From: Streptomyces sp. Y2F8-2
GTDB taxonomy: Bacteria > Actinomycetota > Actinomycetes > Streptomycetales > Streptomycetaceae
Assembly (NCBI RefSeq): GCF_014905555.1
Contig: NZ_BNGS01000002.1
Coordinates: 124,001-188,000 of the forward strand
Reading direction: 5' to 3'
Length of the DNA: 64,000 nucleotides
Below are positions 1 through 7,135 of this stretch, one piece after another. Below the pieces are notes generated by a model. The model saw only the letters and a program-made list of their open reading frames with translations. It made no database searches and was not told the DNA's origin. Position numbers and translations under genes: made by a program. Every line of letters begins with the position of its first letter. Within the stretch, counting starts at the first letter, position 1.

Positions 1-1
1 C

Positions 2-256
2 CTCGCACACGCGCTGACCACGCTGAAGCAGGGCCTGGCCGCGGCAGGCGCCCCATGGGGCGACGACGAGCAGGGACAGAAGTTCCACACGGCCTACGAC
101 CCGCACGTCACACGCATCGAGCACTCCACGCAGATCCTCGTCGACGGCCTGGCCAGTATTCACGCGGGCCTGGCCGACATGGCCGACAAACACATCGACA
201 ACGAGGAACGCATCCGGGGCATGTTCGGCCACCACGCCACGGGTGACGGCACGTGA
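2..256 (+). CDS. WXG100-like secreted helical protein, C-terminal part
   Basis: The gene is cut by the left window edge, so only about 84 C-terminal codons are visible, in frame from base 2. The fragment contains a Trp-Gly turn (GAPWGDDEQG) followed by a helix with regular hydrophobic spacing, as in WXG100/ESAT-6-like proteins exported by type VII (ESX) secretion. The stop overlaps the GTG start of the next gene by four bases (GTGA), so the two are translationally coupled. Such a small WXG partner upstream of a WXG-type toxin is the usual arrangement. Family assignment is by motif and context only. Confidence 0.6.
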   Translation, partial: LAHALTTLKQGLAAAGAPWGDDEQGQKFHTAYDPHVTRIEHSTQILVDGLASIHAGLADMADKHIDNEERIRGMFGHHATGDGT

Positions 257-1533
257 GCGTCGCGGACAAGGCCCGCAAGGTCGTCCAGGACCTGACGGGC
301 ATGTGGTGGCCGGACGCCGACGAGGACGGACTGCGGGACGCGGCGCGGGCATGGCGGTCGTTCGCCGACGACGTCGAGGACATCACGGCTGCCGCGAACA
401 AGGCCGCCCGTGGGCTGATCGAGGACAACAAGGGCGAGTCGATCGACGCCTTCGATGCGTTCTGGCGCCGCTACTACGACGGCGGCCGGGGCTGGCTCAA
501 GGACCTGGCGGATGCCGCCCGGGACATGGCCAAGGCGCTGGACTCCTATGCGGATGCGGTGCACGGTGCGAAGAAGCACCTCGAGCACGAGCTGGAGATC
601 GTCGGCGCGACGCTGGTTGCGGGCACCGCGCTGGCGGTCTTCACCGCCGGTATGTCCGAGGGCGCTGCGGTGGCTGCGGCGGCGGGCGTGACCGAACTCG
701 CCGCCTCTTTGGGCGTGGCGGTGACCGAGGAGGTCGCCGCCATCGCCGGCACCACCCTGGCCACGGCCGCCTTCGGCGGGGTGGAGTCCATCACGGTGGA
801 CCTGGCCGTCGCCCAGCCCACCGCCATGGCCCTGGGTGAGCAGACGACCGGCATCAACCTTGACGAGGCCCGGCAAGCAGGGGTCTACGGCGCACTCCTG
901 GGCGGCGCCCTCGGGGGAGGAGGATCAGCAGTCCGCGCCGCACGCGACGCAGGCGGCTGGACCGAACTGCTCGGCGGCGTCCGCATGCCCTCATTCGGTC
1001 CCGAGCTGGCGGTACCCGGAGGCACGCCTACGAGTCTCGAAGACCTCGGACTGCTCATCAAGGGCGACGGCGAGCCCAACGCCTGGCCGCGCAGCAAACG
1101 CAAGGGCCGCGTGAACCCCCGGTACCGGGCGGATCTGGCCGGCGACGAAGGAAAGGGAACCCCCAAGTCCCATTCCCACACGCTGGAGAGGCACGTCGAA
1201 AAGACCGACGAGGAGCTGCGAGCCCGCCTGCGGAAGGATAAGAAGATCTCCGGTAGCTCCAGCTTTGTCAGTCCGGAAGCAGCGCAGGACCTTACAGACC
1301 GAGCGATGATTGAGCGGCAGCATGATGTGAGGCGCTGGCTGGAGAACACGAAGAAGTCGGAGCTCGAGCTTGAGGTCGACTTCGGTGACGAAGTCACCGG
1401 CCGTAGGCTGTCCCGGGAAGATTTCATCCGAGGCACCGGGCCGCACGATGTACACAAGGTCTTCCTGCTCCTGCGTCGTGATCCCAACATGCCGAGCGGT
1501 TACCGTATCCACACCTCCTACCCCAAAGCCTGA
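253..1533 (+). CDS. WXG-type polymorphic toxin with CdiA-CT RNase A-like C-terminal domain
   Basis: 426 residues, GTG start coupled to the gene before. Residues 1-110 form a helical trafficking domain with WW and FWRRYY motifs. Residues 110-215 are Ala/Gly-rich and hydrophobic, a likely linker or membrane-interacting part. From about residue 290 to the end the sequence matches the bacterial CdiA-CT RNase A domain. His314 (in ERHVEK), Arg325, Thr421 and Tyr423 (in HTSYP) have the same order and close to the same spacing as the catalytic His, Arg, Thr and Tyr of CdiA-CT YkrI (remembered positions 175, 186, 276, 278). Predicted role: contact-dependent or ESX-exported RNase that cleaves RNA in competitor cells. 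The adjacent downstream gene encodes the immunity protein. Export by ESX is inference. Confidence 0.8.
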   Translation: MSVADKARKVVQDLTGMWWPDADEDGLRDAARAWRSFADDVEDITAAANKAARGLIEDNKGESIDAFDAFWRRYYDGGRGWLKDLADAARDMAKALDSYADAVHGAKKHLEHELEIVGATLVAGTALAVFTAGMSEGAAVAAAAGVTELAASLGVAVTEEVAAIAGTTLATAAFGGVESITVDLAVAQPTAMALGEQTTGINLDEARQAGVYGALLGGALGGGGSAVRAARDAGGWTELLGGVRMPSFGPELAVPGGTPTSLEDLGLLIKGDGEPNAWPRSKRKGRVNPRYRADLAGDEGKGTPKSHSHTLERHVEKTDEELRARLRKDKKISGSSSFVSPEAAQDLTDRAMIERQHDVRRWLENTKKSELELEVDFGDEVTGRRLSREDFIRGTGPHDVHKVFLLLRRDPNMPSGYRIHTSYPKA

Positions 1534-1548
1534 GCGCAAGGACCAACC

Positions 1549-2232
1549 GTGACATACCCCGAGGGTTTCCTGGACAGGGAAGAGCGATTCCCTGCACTCC
1601 ACGAACTGCTCAATTCCTACGCCGACGCGGGTTACTCCTTCACGGACACTCCGGAAAAGCCCGGCGTGGCGCTCCAGGCGTATGTACGGCAGGTGATGCG
1701 GACGTCTGGAACCTTGGATTCGGTCATCGCGGAGATCGACGATCTCTTGCAGGTCGGCCTGTTCAACGAGGAGATCGCCGACGACGTCGACCTACTCCCC
1801 CACATCAACCCCCCGGCCGGACACACGGTGGAGCAGTGCCTGGCAACCATCCGATCCCATCTCGACCGAATCAGGAACGGCGGCGCCTATGAGAAGTCGC
1901 CGGTTCCGCGGACGGGTTGGGAATGGAAGAAACAGTTCCCTGAGATCTGGATGCTGCTCGGCGCCCGCTTCAACCAGGAGTTCTCCCGCTTCTACGCGTC
2001 CCACCGCGAAGCGCTCGACGATCACTTGTCACTCAACGATGAAGAGTCGCTGACCGAACTCGTCAAGGAACTTGAATACGTTCTCTCTGCGATCGAATCC
2101 GATGCCGAGTTGGAGCAGGTGGCGGATATTCTCGGACTCCAGGTGTACCCCCCCGAGGGCCTAACACTGCGCCAGTGGCTTACCGAAATGCAGGGCATTA
2201 TCAAGGACCGTATTCGCACTGACGCCTCGTGA
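1549..2232 (+). CDS. CdiI-type immunity protein with two tandem copies of the immunity domain
   Basis: 227 residues, GTG start 15 bases after the toxin stop, with AAGGA just upstream. The protein is acidic and all-alpha in appearance. It resembles the contact-dependent growth inhibition immunity family typified by an aromatic 'FPEL..ll..YFhQDw' start. The pattern occurs twice: FPALHELLNSYADAGYS at the N-terminus and FPEIWMLLGARFNQEFSRF at about residue 125. Each copy is followed by a helical stretch and a 'PP.G.T...WL/CL' element (PPAGHTVEQCL and PPEGLTLRQWL). The gene therefore looks like an internal duplication. It should neutralise the RNase toxin encoded upstream. Function rests on position and the weak family match. 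Confidence 0.7.
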   Translation: MTYPEGFLDREERFPALHELLNSYADAGYSFTDTPEKPGVALQAYVRQVMRTSGTLDSVIAEIDDLLQVGLFNEEIADDVDLLPHINPPAGHTVEQCLATIRSHLDRIRNGGAYEKSPVPRTGWEWKKQFPEIWMLLGARFNQEFSRFYASHREALDDHLSLNDEESLTELVKELEYVLSAIESDAELEQVADILGLQVYPPEGLTLRQWLTEMQGIIKDRIRTDAS

Positions 2233-2439
2233 GAAGAGACCGGTCAGCGCTCGGCACGTCTGCTCAGGAAATCTACTCGCCTCGGCACCTTGGCGGTTTC
2301 TTCTGTCACCTCGCGCCGCACACCTCGCGACAAGGTCACCTGAGCATCCCATGCCCGTAGTCGTGGATCAGCGGAACGCCATCCGCCCGGCTCCGACTGA
2401 ACAACGCTCTACGGGACAGAATCGGGGGACGAGTTGGGT

Positions 2440-3363
2440 CTACCGCTTGTTTTGGGCCTGGGTCCTGGGGGCGATCAGGGCTCGAGTGGCGGGCTCGGGT
2501 GCCAGGCTGAGGTCGGCGAGGTGCCGCTCAAGGCGGGTGTAGGTGTGCCGGGCGGCGTCGTGGCGGCCTTCGGCTTGGTAGAGGCGGATGGCGTGCTGAG
2601 CAAGTCGTTCGTGGTCGGGATGAAGCGTGGCCAAGTGTTCGACAAGCTTCAGAACCTCATCTCGTTCCCGCTCCGTGGCACTGGCTCGTTCGGCCTGGCG
2701 AGCCAGGCGCAGGGTGGCGTCGGTCGCCTGGATGGCGAGGTGTTCACGGATGGTGTCGGCCCATAGGTAGTCGCTTCCTTGGGCGAAGGGTCCGCGGTAG
2801 TGGGCCAGGGCAGCGCGTACAGCGGACAGATCAACTTGCGTCTCAGACCTGCTGGAGGTGGAGAAGGCTACTTTCAGGCAGCGGGTGAAGTCGGCGAGGT
2901 CGGGGTGGAGTTTGTGGAGTTCTCCTTGGAGGAGGATGAATTCTTGGGCGGTGATTCCGGTGGCGGTGCGCAGGGCGCGGCGTACGGCGCGGCGTAGGTT
3001 TTTCAGCGCGTTTTGGTCGCTGCCTGAGGCCAGCTGGAGCTTGTCGGCGATGTCGGAGGCGAGGAGGCCGGTGGGGTGCGCGGCGAGCAGGGCGAGGAAT
3101 TCGTGGACTTCGCTGCGCAGGTTGGTGCCGATGAGGTCGGGGTTGCCTCGGGCGTAGAGGGTGATGGGCCCCAGCGCGTGGAGCCGTACGGGCTTGCTCT
3201 GCGTCGGGCCGGACCTATCCACCCGGTGGGGCCGAGCGGGCAGGTCATCGGGTACGGGCTCCGCGGGCGGATCGGGGTGCTTGCTGTTGGCGGGCTGGCT
3301 GGGGATGGGAAGGATCCGCAGGCGGGGCCGCTGGCCGTGGGCGGTGAGCAGGACGTCGGTCAT
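2440..3363 (-). CDS. BTAD-domain regulator, probably an N-terminally truncated LysM-BTAD/SARP-type protein
   Basis: 307 residues from the ATG at 3363. Residues 65-150 resemble the winged-helix part of SARP-like regulators (RLHALGPITLYARG, then LRSEVHEFLALLAAHPTG). The C-terminal half is a helical TPR-like bacterial transcriptional activator domain ending in HTYTRLERHLADL. The first 60 residues are Pro-rich and low-complexity, like the linker of large LysM-BTAD membrane regulators, which suggests the upstream part of a longer protein has been lost. The start codon overlaps the stop of the LanB fragment (ATGA), which may be an accident of a deletion junction rather than an evolved operon. Whether it still binds DNA is unknown. 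Confidence 0.6.
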   Translation of the reverse strand: MTDVLLTAHGQRPRLRILPIPSQPANSKHPDPPAEPVPDDLPARPHRVDRSGPTQSKPVRLHALGPITLYARGNPDLIGTNLRSEVHEFLALLAAHPTGLLASDIADKLQLASGSDQNALKNLRRAVRRALRTATGITAQEFILLQGELHKLHPDLADFTRCLKVAFSTSSRSETQVDLSAVRAALAHYRGPFAQGSDYLWADTIREHLAIQATDATLRLARQAERASATERERDEVLKLVEHLATLHPDHERLAQHAIRLYQAEGRHDAARHTYTRLERHLADLSLAPEPATRALIAPRTQAQNKR

Positions 3364-4235
3364 GCCAGCGGACTTCGGCCCGCCTCGGAGAGCCGACGCA
3401 GCCGACCAGCAAGTTCCTCTCGAACCGGCCCTTGGGTGCTCGCCGGACGCCGGTTGTGCTCGTGCACGGCGCGTTGCACCGCTTCCAACTCCTGCAGAAT
3501 TTGCGCGGCCTCCGGCACCGTGCCCGCGTCCGCGCCGTGCAGCCGCTCGATCAGGCGGGACAGCGGATCCGTGTCGGCCATCGGCGCGCGCAAGCCGGTG
3601 ATCAGGAACTTCTCGCGCACAAGCGCGCCGAGCAGTGTGCCGATGTTCTGCGGCTCGGTTCGGGGAAAGGAGGCGGCCAACTGCTCTGCAAGGGCGGCGA
3701 AGTGGACCGGCCCGCGCGCGAGGTCCTCGATCACGCGGACCGCGGTGGTGCGCCGGACGGTGGCGCCCATCGGTCCGCCATGCGGGACGTGCAGGCGTCC
3801 ACCGCGGCGCGCAGCCAGGTTGTTCAGGACGACATCCAGGCGCTCCAGCAGCGCGGGACACGCCTCCAAGCGGACGATGACGTCGTCCAGCCACTCGGTG
3901 TCCACCCGCGCCACGGCCCGGTGTGCGACTCCCCATCTCGCGTACGGCGTGGAACCCACGCGGACCGGTGCCACCCCCGCGAAGAGGCCGAACGGGGTCG
4001 GTCGCCCGGTGGCACGCAGTACGTAGCGGACGGCGGCCATGGCCGCACGCCGGACCTGCTTGGGCCGAGCCGGCTGCCCGGCGCAGATCACGTCGACCCG
4101 CGCGGCAAGATCGCCGCTCGCCTGCCGAACGGCATCGGCGAACCGCGCGTCGGCCCACACCTGCTTCAGCCACCTGCCGCACCCGTCCGTGTCGGACGGA
4201 TTAGGCCACCATCCAGGCAGACTCGTCAGCGGCAT
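3360..4235 (-). CDS. N-terminal fragment of a lantibiotic dehydratase (LanB), probably non-functional
   Basis: 291 residues from the first ATG. The fragment carries the hallmark LanB N-terminal segment YVLRATGRPTPFGLFAGVA (residues 70-88) and continues collinearly through the glutamylation-domain start. It stops abruptly after LSEAGRSPLA, whereas full LanB proteins are about 1000 residues long and the split thiopeptide types 600-800. LanB-like sequence (YQHTGAALLRAAA) also continues in frame upstream of this ATG, up to an in-frame TGA at 4311-4313, with no ATG or GTG in between. Both ends are therefore damaged. The family uses glutamyl-tRNA to dehydrate Ser/Thr in RiPP precursors, but no precursor, cyclase or elimination domain is nearby. 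Confidence 0.65.
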   Translation of the reverse strand: MPLTSLPGWWPNPSDTDGCGRWLKQVWADARFADAVRQASGDLAARVDVICAGQPARPKQVRRAAMAAVRYVLRATGRPTPFGLFAGVAPVRVGSTPYARWGVAHRAVARVDTEWLDDVIVRLEACPALLERLDVVLNNLAARRGGRLHVPHGGPMGATVRRTTAVRVIEDLARGPVHFAALAEQLAASFPRTEPQNIGTLLGALVREKFLITGLRAPMADTDPLSRLIERLHGADAGTVPEAAQILQELEAVQRAVHEHNRRPASTQGPVREELAGRLRRLSEAGRSPLA

Positions 4236-4341
4236 CGCGGCGGCCCGGAGCAGAGCCGCGCCCGTGTGCTGGTAGAGCGTACGGCGCTGCCGATTGCGGG
4301 ATTGGAGTGTTCAGGCCGGTAGACCTTGGCGAAGTGGTAGC

Positions 4342-4512
4342 TCACTCGGCCCCCTGGCCGTCCAGCCAGCGATCCAGGTCGGCGGGGCGGCATCGAAGCG
4401 ACTGCCCTACCTTCCGGAACGGGATCTGTTCGGCCTTCCAGTTCCCGTACACCCAGGAACGGGGCTTATTCAGATAGTCGGCCACGTCGTCCACGGTCAT
4501 CAATCTACTCAT
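4342..4512 (-). CDS. Excisionase-like small helix-turn-helix protein (Xis)
   Basis: 56 residues, ATG start behind GGGAAGTGG. The protein begins MSRLMTVDDVADYLNKPRSW and reads as a MerR/excisionase-type winged helix: 'T.ddVAdyL.kprswVY.NWK' recognition helix, then IPFRKVGQSLRCRPADLDRWL, the usual 'P..kvG...R....DLd.WL' ending. This is the standard directionality factor beside a tyrosine integrase. It lies 42 bases after the upstream 51-residue gene, probably in one transcript and divergent from the regulator and integrase. An in-frame ATG at 4500 is a possible alternative start. Confidence 0.8.
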   Translation of the reverse strand: MSRLMTVDDVADYLNKPRSWVYGNWKAEQIPFRKVGQSLRCRPADLDRWLDGQGAE

Positions 4513-4554
4513 TCACCACTTCCCTTTGGCCTGCGCGCTCTCCGTCGTAACTGT

Positions 4555-4710
4555 TCAGTCCTGCTCAGCCAGGAGTTCGGCGAAGCTGCGGATCTTCACT
4601 CCGTGCTCGGCCGCACGAGCCTCCATGCGGGCGGCGAGGAAGGCGAACAGATCATCGATCTCGAAGCAGTCGGTGATTGCCTGGCCGCTCGTGGTCTCGT
4701 CAGCGTGCAT
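4555..4710 (-). CDS. Small hypothetical protein of the integrative element
   Basis: 51 residues (MHADETTSGQAITDCFEIDD at the start, ending FAELLAEQD), ATG preceded by GGGAG at good spacing. It is acidic and predicted to form two helices (DLFAFLAARMEARAAEHG and IRSFAELLAEQ). No family is recognised. Position directly upstream of xis in the same orientation, coding-like third-base use and a good ribosome binding site support a real gene. Similar tiny genes often precede xis in actinobacterial integrative elements, so a role in element control is plausible but unproven. Confidence 0.55.
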   Translation of the reverse strand: MHADETTSGQAITDCFEIDDLFAFLAARMEARAAEHGVKIRSFAELLAEQD

Positions 4711-4765
4711 CGTTGCGCTCCCTTGTTCGCCGGTGGGCGGCGCTTCCGCCCGTTGCTGTCTGTCC

Positions 4766-4828
4766 TACTTCCAGAAGTACGCTCATCCACCCGCACTGTC
4801 AAACCTAGGTGTGACCACCCGGGGTGGT
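4766..4828. promoter_or_regulatory. Divergent control region with two palindromes (candidate operators)
   Basis: Between the small minus-strand gene (start 4710) and the plus-strand regulator (start 4842) are two perfect inverted repeats: TACTTC-CA-GAAGTA at 4766-4779 and ACCACCC-G-GGGTGGT at 4814-4828. The second ends 13 bases before the GTG of the regulator. They are good candidates for binding sites of the adjacent winged-helix protein or the Xis, controlling both directions. No function has been shown. Confidence 0.45.
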
Positions 4829-4841
4829 GTACGGTGTGGCC

Positions 4842-5393
4842 GTGACTGAACACATCGAGATCACGCAGGACGTAGGACCGTGGCGCGTGCTCATGCGCTG
4901 GGCCGCCAACGCCGACCCGGCCAGCGGACCCACACGCGTACTGATCACCCCACACCCGGACGCTGACCCCGCCACCACACAGGGCGGCCTCGCCTCCACG
5001 GTGCTGCGACAGATCGACTTCAAGAAGGCAGGAGACCAGTTCCGCGCCGCCCGGCCGGCCGCCCCTGAGCAGCAGGTCACGCAGGACACCGAAGCAGAGG
5101 CGCTGCGTTGGCTGCTCGGCACGGAAGGCATCTCGGATGCCTACCTGGCGTTCCTCGCCGAGTCCTACGTTCGGGCCGTTGCACGGGCCGTGCCCAACGT
5201 CACGGCGCACCTGGCCGAACTAACCCACAAGCGTCCCGAGACGATCCGAGGCCACCTGAAAGAGGCCCGGAAACGGGACCTGCTGACCACCGTGCCTGGC
5301 AAGGCCGGAGGGCAGCTCACCGCCAAGGCGAGGGAGATCACGACAGGCGAATACCTCGACAAGATCACCGATCACCTCATGGGTAACGACTAG
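4842..5393 (+). CDS. Winged-helix-like regulator next to the integrase
   Basis: 183 residues from GTG 4842. An upstream in-frame GTG at 4824 lies inside the palindrome and is less likely. The N-terminal half (to about residue 80) has no recognisable fold. The C-terminal part, YLAFLAESYVRAVARAVPNV then AHLAELTHKRPETIRGHLKEARKRDLL and a glycine-rich wing ending LTAKA, reads as a helix-turn-helix with wing. Proteins with this C-terminus are common beside integrases in Streptomyces elements. Probable role: control of integration/excision genes. It is 17 bases upstream of the integrase and likely cotranscribed. Confidence 0.6.
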   Translation: MTEHIEITQDVGPWRVLMRWAANADPASGPTRVLITPHPDADPATTQGGLASTVLRQIDFKKAGDQFRAARPAAPEQQVTQDTEAEALRWLLGTEGISDAYLAFLAESYVRAVARAVPNVTAHLAELTHKRPETIRGHLKEARKRDLLTTVPGKAGGQLTAKAREITTGEYLDKITDHLMGND

Positions 5394-5410
5394 GAAGGAA
5401 TCGCACTCAC

Positions 5411-6682
5411 GTGGCAAAGCGCGGTAACGGTCTCGGGGGGACTCCAGTGGAGATCCCGCGCAAGGGCAGACCGAACACCTGGGGTGTGCGCACCCCGCTC
5501 CACTTCGACAAGGCGCAGGGCAAGAAGATCCGTTACTGGATCGGTCGGGACTATCCGACCAAGACCGCAGCAGAGAAGGCGCTGCGGGAGTGGCACAGCA
5601 ACTACGAGGCGGGCAAGATCGCGGCCCGCTCTGACATGAAGCTGGGTGACTGGCTCGACAAGTGGCTGTCGAATCTCAGGAAGGAGGGAACGACCGTGGC
5701 CGGATACGAGACGAAGATCCGTCTGCACATCAAGCCGCACATCGGCAGCGTCAAGCTGTGTGAGGTCACCGACGACACGCTTGATGATCTGTACCGGCTG
5801 CTGGAGACGACCCCGTGCCCGACCAACAAGGGCAAGCCGCTCGGCGCGAAGAGCGTCCGGCACATTCACAACATCCTGTCCGGCGCTCTCGGGGCTGCTG
5901 TGCCCAAGCTGATTCCCGCCAACCCGGCGGCATCGGCTCACCCGCCCACAGCGCGGGAGATACGGGCGCAGGAGCAGAAGTACGCCACCGTGGACGACGG
6001 TCAGACGGCCCGCTTCTTGGCAGCCGTATGGGAGCCGTGCGGGAACCGCGCCTGTGACGGTGGCCTGACCCATCACTGTCTTCGTGATGCTCCGCTGTGG
6101 ACCGTCTACGCCGCAACCGGCGTGCGGCGCAGTGAGGCACTGGGGATGAAGTGGTCTCTGATCCACTGGGAAGAGGGAGCCATCGAACTGGGCTGGGTCG
6201 TGGTCGAAGAGGGCAACACCTACCGCCTCCGGAAGCTGACCAAGGACGGTGACGACAACGCGCTGATCTACGTGGACCAGAGCGTCATGAACGTTCTGAA
6301 GTGGCAGAAGGAGCGGCAGGACGCCGAGCGTGCACGTCTCGGCTCCGCCTGGGTCGATCATGACCTTGTGTTCGCCCGGGACGGCTTCAAGCTCTACCGG
6401 GGCGAGGCAGGGGGCCCGCAGGACCCGGAGAAGGTGTCTGCACGGTGGCGCACCCTGCACACCCGCCTGCACCTGCCGGAGGACTTCCGGATTCACGACT
6501 GGAGGCACAGCAAGGTCACGAACGATCCGGAGGCCGGAGAGAACCCGGTAGAGGTCTCCGCCAACGTCCGGCACCACTCGCCGGGCTACACCATGGCCCG
6601 GTACGGCCACTCTCGTAAGGACGGAGCGCGCCGACTGGCCGCCTCCGGTGCGGGCCGACTCGGCCTGTCATCCCTGGTCTGA
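5411..6682 (+). CDS. int: Site-specific tyrosine recombinase (phage/ICE-type integrase)
   Basis: 423 residues, GTG start behind AGGAAGGA. An N-terminal arm/SAM-like core-binding region (residues 60-165) precedes the catalytic domain. Catalytic residues visible are Arg in ATGVRRSEALGMKW, the HxxR box in HDWRHS, the second His in NVRHHSPGY, and the nucleophilic Tyr in ARYGH. The box with HDWRHSK and RHHSPGYTMARYGH departs a little from the common LGHSS..T...Y form but keeps all residues. The gene ends about 90 bases from the 3' end of tRNA-Leu, the classic placement for an element inserted at a tRNA gene. Confidence 0.93.
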   Translation: MAKRGNGLGGTPVEIPRKGRPNTWGVRTPLHFDKAQGKKIRYWIGRDYPTKTAAEKALREWHSNYEAGKIAARSDMKLGDWLDKWLSNLRKEGTTVAGYETKIRLHIKPHIGSVKLCEVTDDTLDDLYRLLETTPCPTNKGKPLGAKSVRHIHNILSGALGAAVPKLIPANPAASAHPPTAREIRAQEQKYATVDDGQTARFLAAVWEPCGNRACDGGLTHHCLRDAPLWTVYAATGVRRSEALGMKWSLIHWEEGAIELGWVVVEEGNTYRLRKLTKDGDDNALIYVDQSVMNVLKWQKERQDAERARLGSAWVDHDLVFARDGFKLYRGEAGGPQDPEKVSARWRTLHTRLHLPEDFRIHDWRHSKVTNDPEAGENPVEVSANVRHHSPGYTMARYGHSRKDGARRLAASGAGRLGLSSLV

Positions 6683-6701
6683 CCTGGGGAATCGACAGGC
6701 T

Positions 6702-6723
6702 GTTGGTCACGTGGTTGGTCACG
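6702..6723. repeat. Direct repeat GTTGGTCACG x2 between int and the tRNA
   Basis: GTTGGTCACG occurs at 6702-6711 and again at 6714-6723, a 12-base period just outside the integrase stop. Its location between int and the presumed attachment site fits arm-type binding sites for integrase or excisionase. It is short, so chance or another role cannot be excluded. Confidence 0.35.
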
Positions 6724-6746
6724 CCACAGTCTGAGAAACAGAAAAA

Positions 6747-6763
6747 CCCCAGATCAACTGGGG
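6747..6763 (-). terminator. Intrinsic terminator downstream of tRNA-Leu
   Basis: CCCCAG-ATCAA-CTGGGG hairpin. Read on the minus strand it is followed by five T residues (GGGGTTTTT), so it is a Rho-independent terminator for the minus-strand tRNA transcript. It begins only eight bases after the tRNA CCA. Confidence 0.8.
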
Positions 6764-6770
6764 TCTCTGC

Positions 6771-6858
6771 TGGTGTCCGAGGGGGGACTTGAACCCCCAC
6801 GCCCGATAAAGGGCACTAGCACCTCAAGCTAGCGCGTCTGCCATTCCGCCACCCGGAC
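6771..6858 (-). tRNA. tRNA-Leu (anticodon GAG)
   Basis: On the minus strand the sequence folds as a class II tRNA. The acceptor stem pairs GTCCGGG with CTCGGAC and CCA is encoded. The D-loop has GGCGGAATGGCAGACGCG, the anticodon stem-loop is CTAGC-TTGAGGT-GCTAG with GAG at 34-36, there is a long variable arm, and the T-loop is GTTCAAGTC. It reads Leu CUC/CUU codons. Its 3' end faces the integrase and is the likely attachment site of the element to the left. Confidence 0.97.
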
Positions 6859-7093
6859 GAGGTGTCCGCCGCCTTACCGGAGCTGTTCCCCGCGGCGACA
6901 GGGACAACAATACCAAGGTTTCGGAGTGCCCTTCACCTGCGTTTCCCCGCGGCCGGCGTCGCCCGCTCCCCGTGCCGACGGCAACGGGTGCCGCGGTGGG
7001 AAGCTCGTCGCCGCCGGGATCAACCGCATCCGGCTCGATCTGCCGCTGTCCACCCGCAGGGTGTCGCCCACCGGCCGGCCGACGAGGTGATCG

Positions 7094-7128
7094 CCGGGTG
7101 GCGTCCGTCGCGTGCGGACGCCACCCGG
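7094..7128 (-). terminator. Hairpin terminator of the aldehyde dehydrogenase gene
   Basis: A perfect 12-base stem GGGTGGCGTCCG/CGGACGCCACCC with a 7-base loop (extended by CC/GG) lies eight bases beyond the stop codon of the minus-strand gene. It lacks a strong T tract, as is common in Streptomyces. The rest of 6859-7135 shows no gene. Confidence 0.65.
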
Positions 7129-7135
7129 GCGTCCG

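Noticed and set aside
4226..4345. 39-residue frame with Ser/Thr/Cys, considered as a lanthipeptide precursor for the LanB fragment
   Set aside because: The residues come from an overlapping frame of LanB-like sequence, there is no leader motif, and the LanB itself is only a fragment.
1..6770. Far attachment site of the tRNA-Leu element
   Set aside because: No second copy of the tRNA 3' end was found by eye in this stretch.
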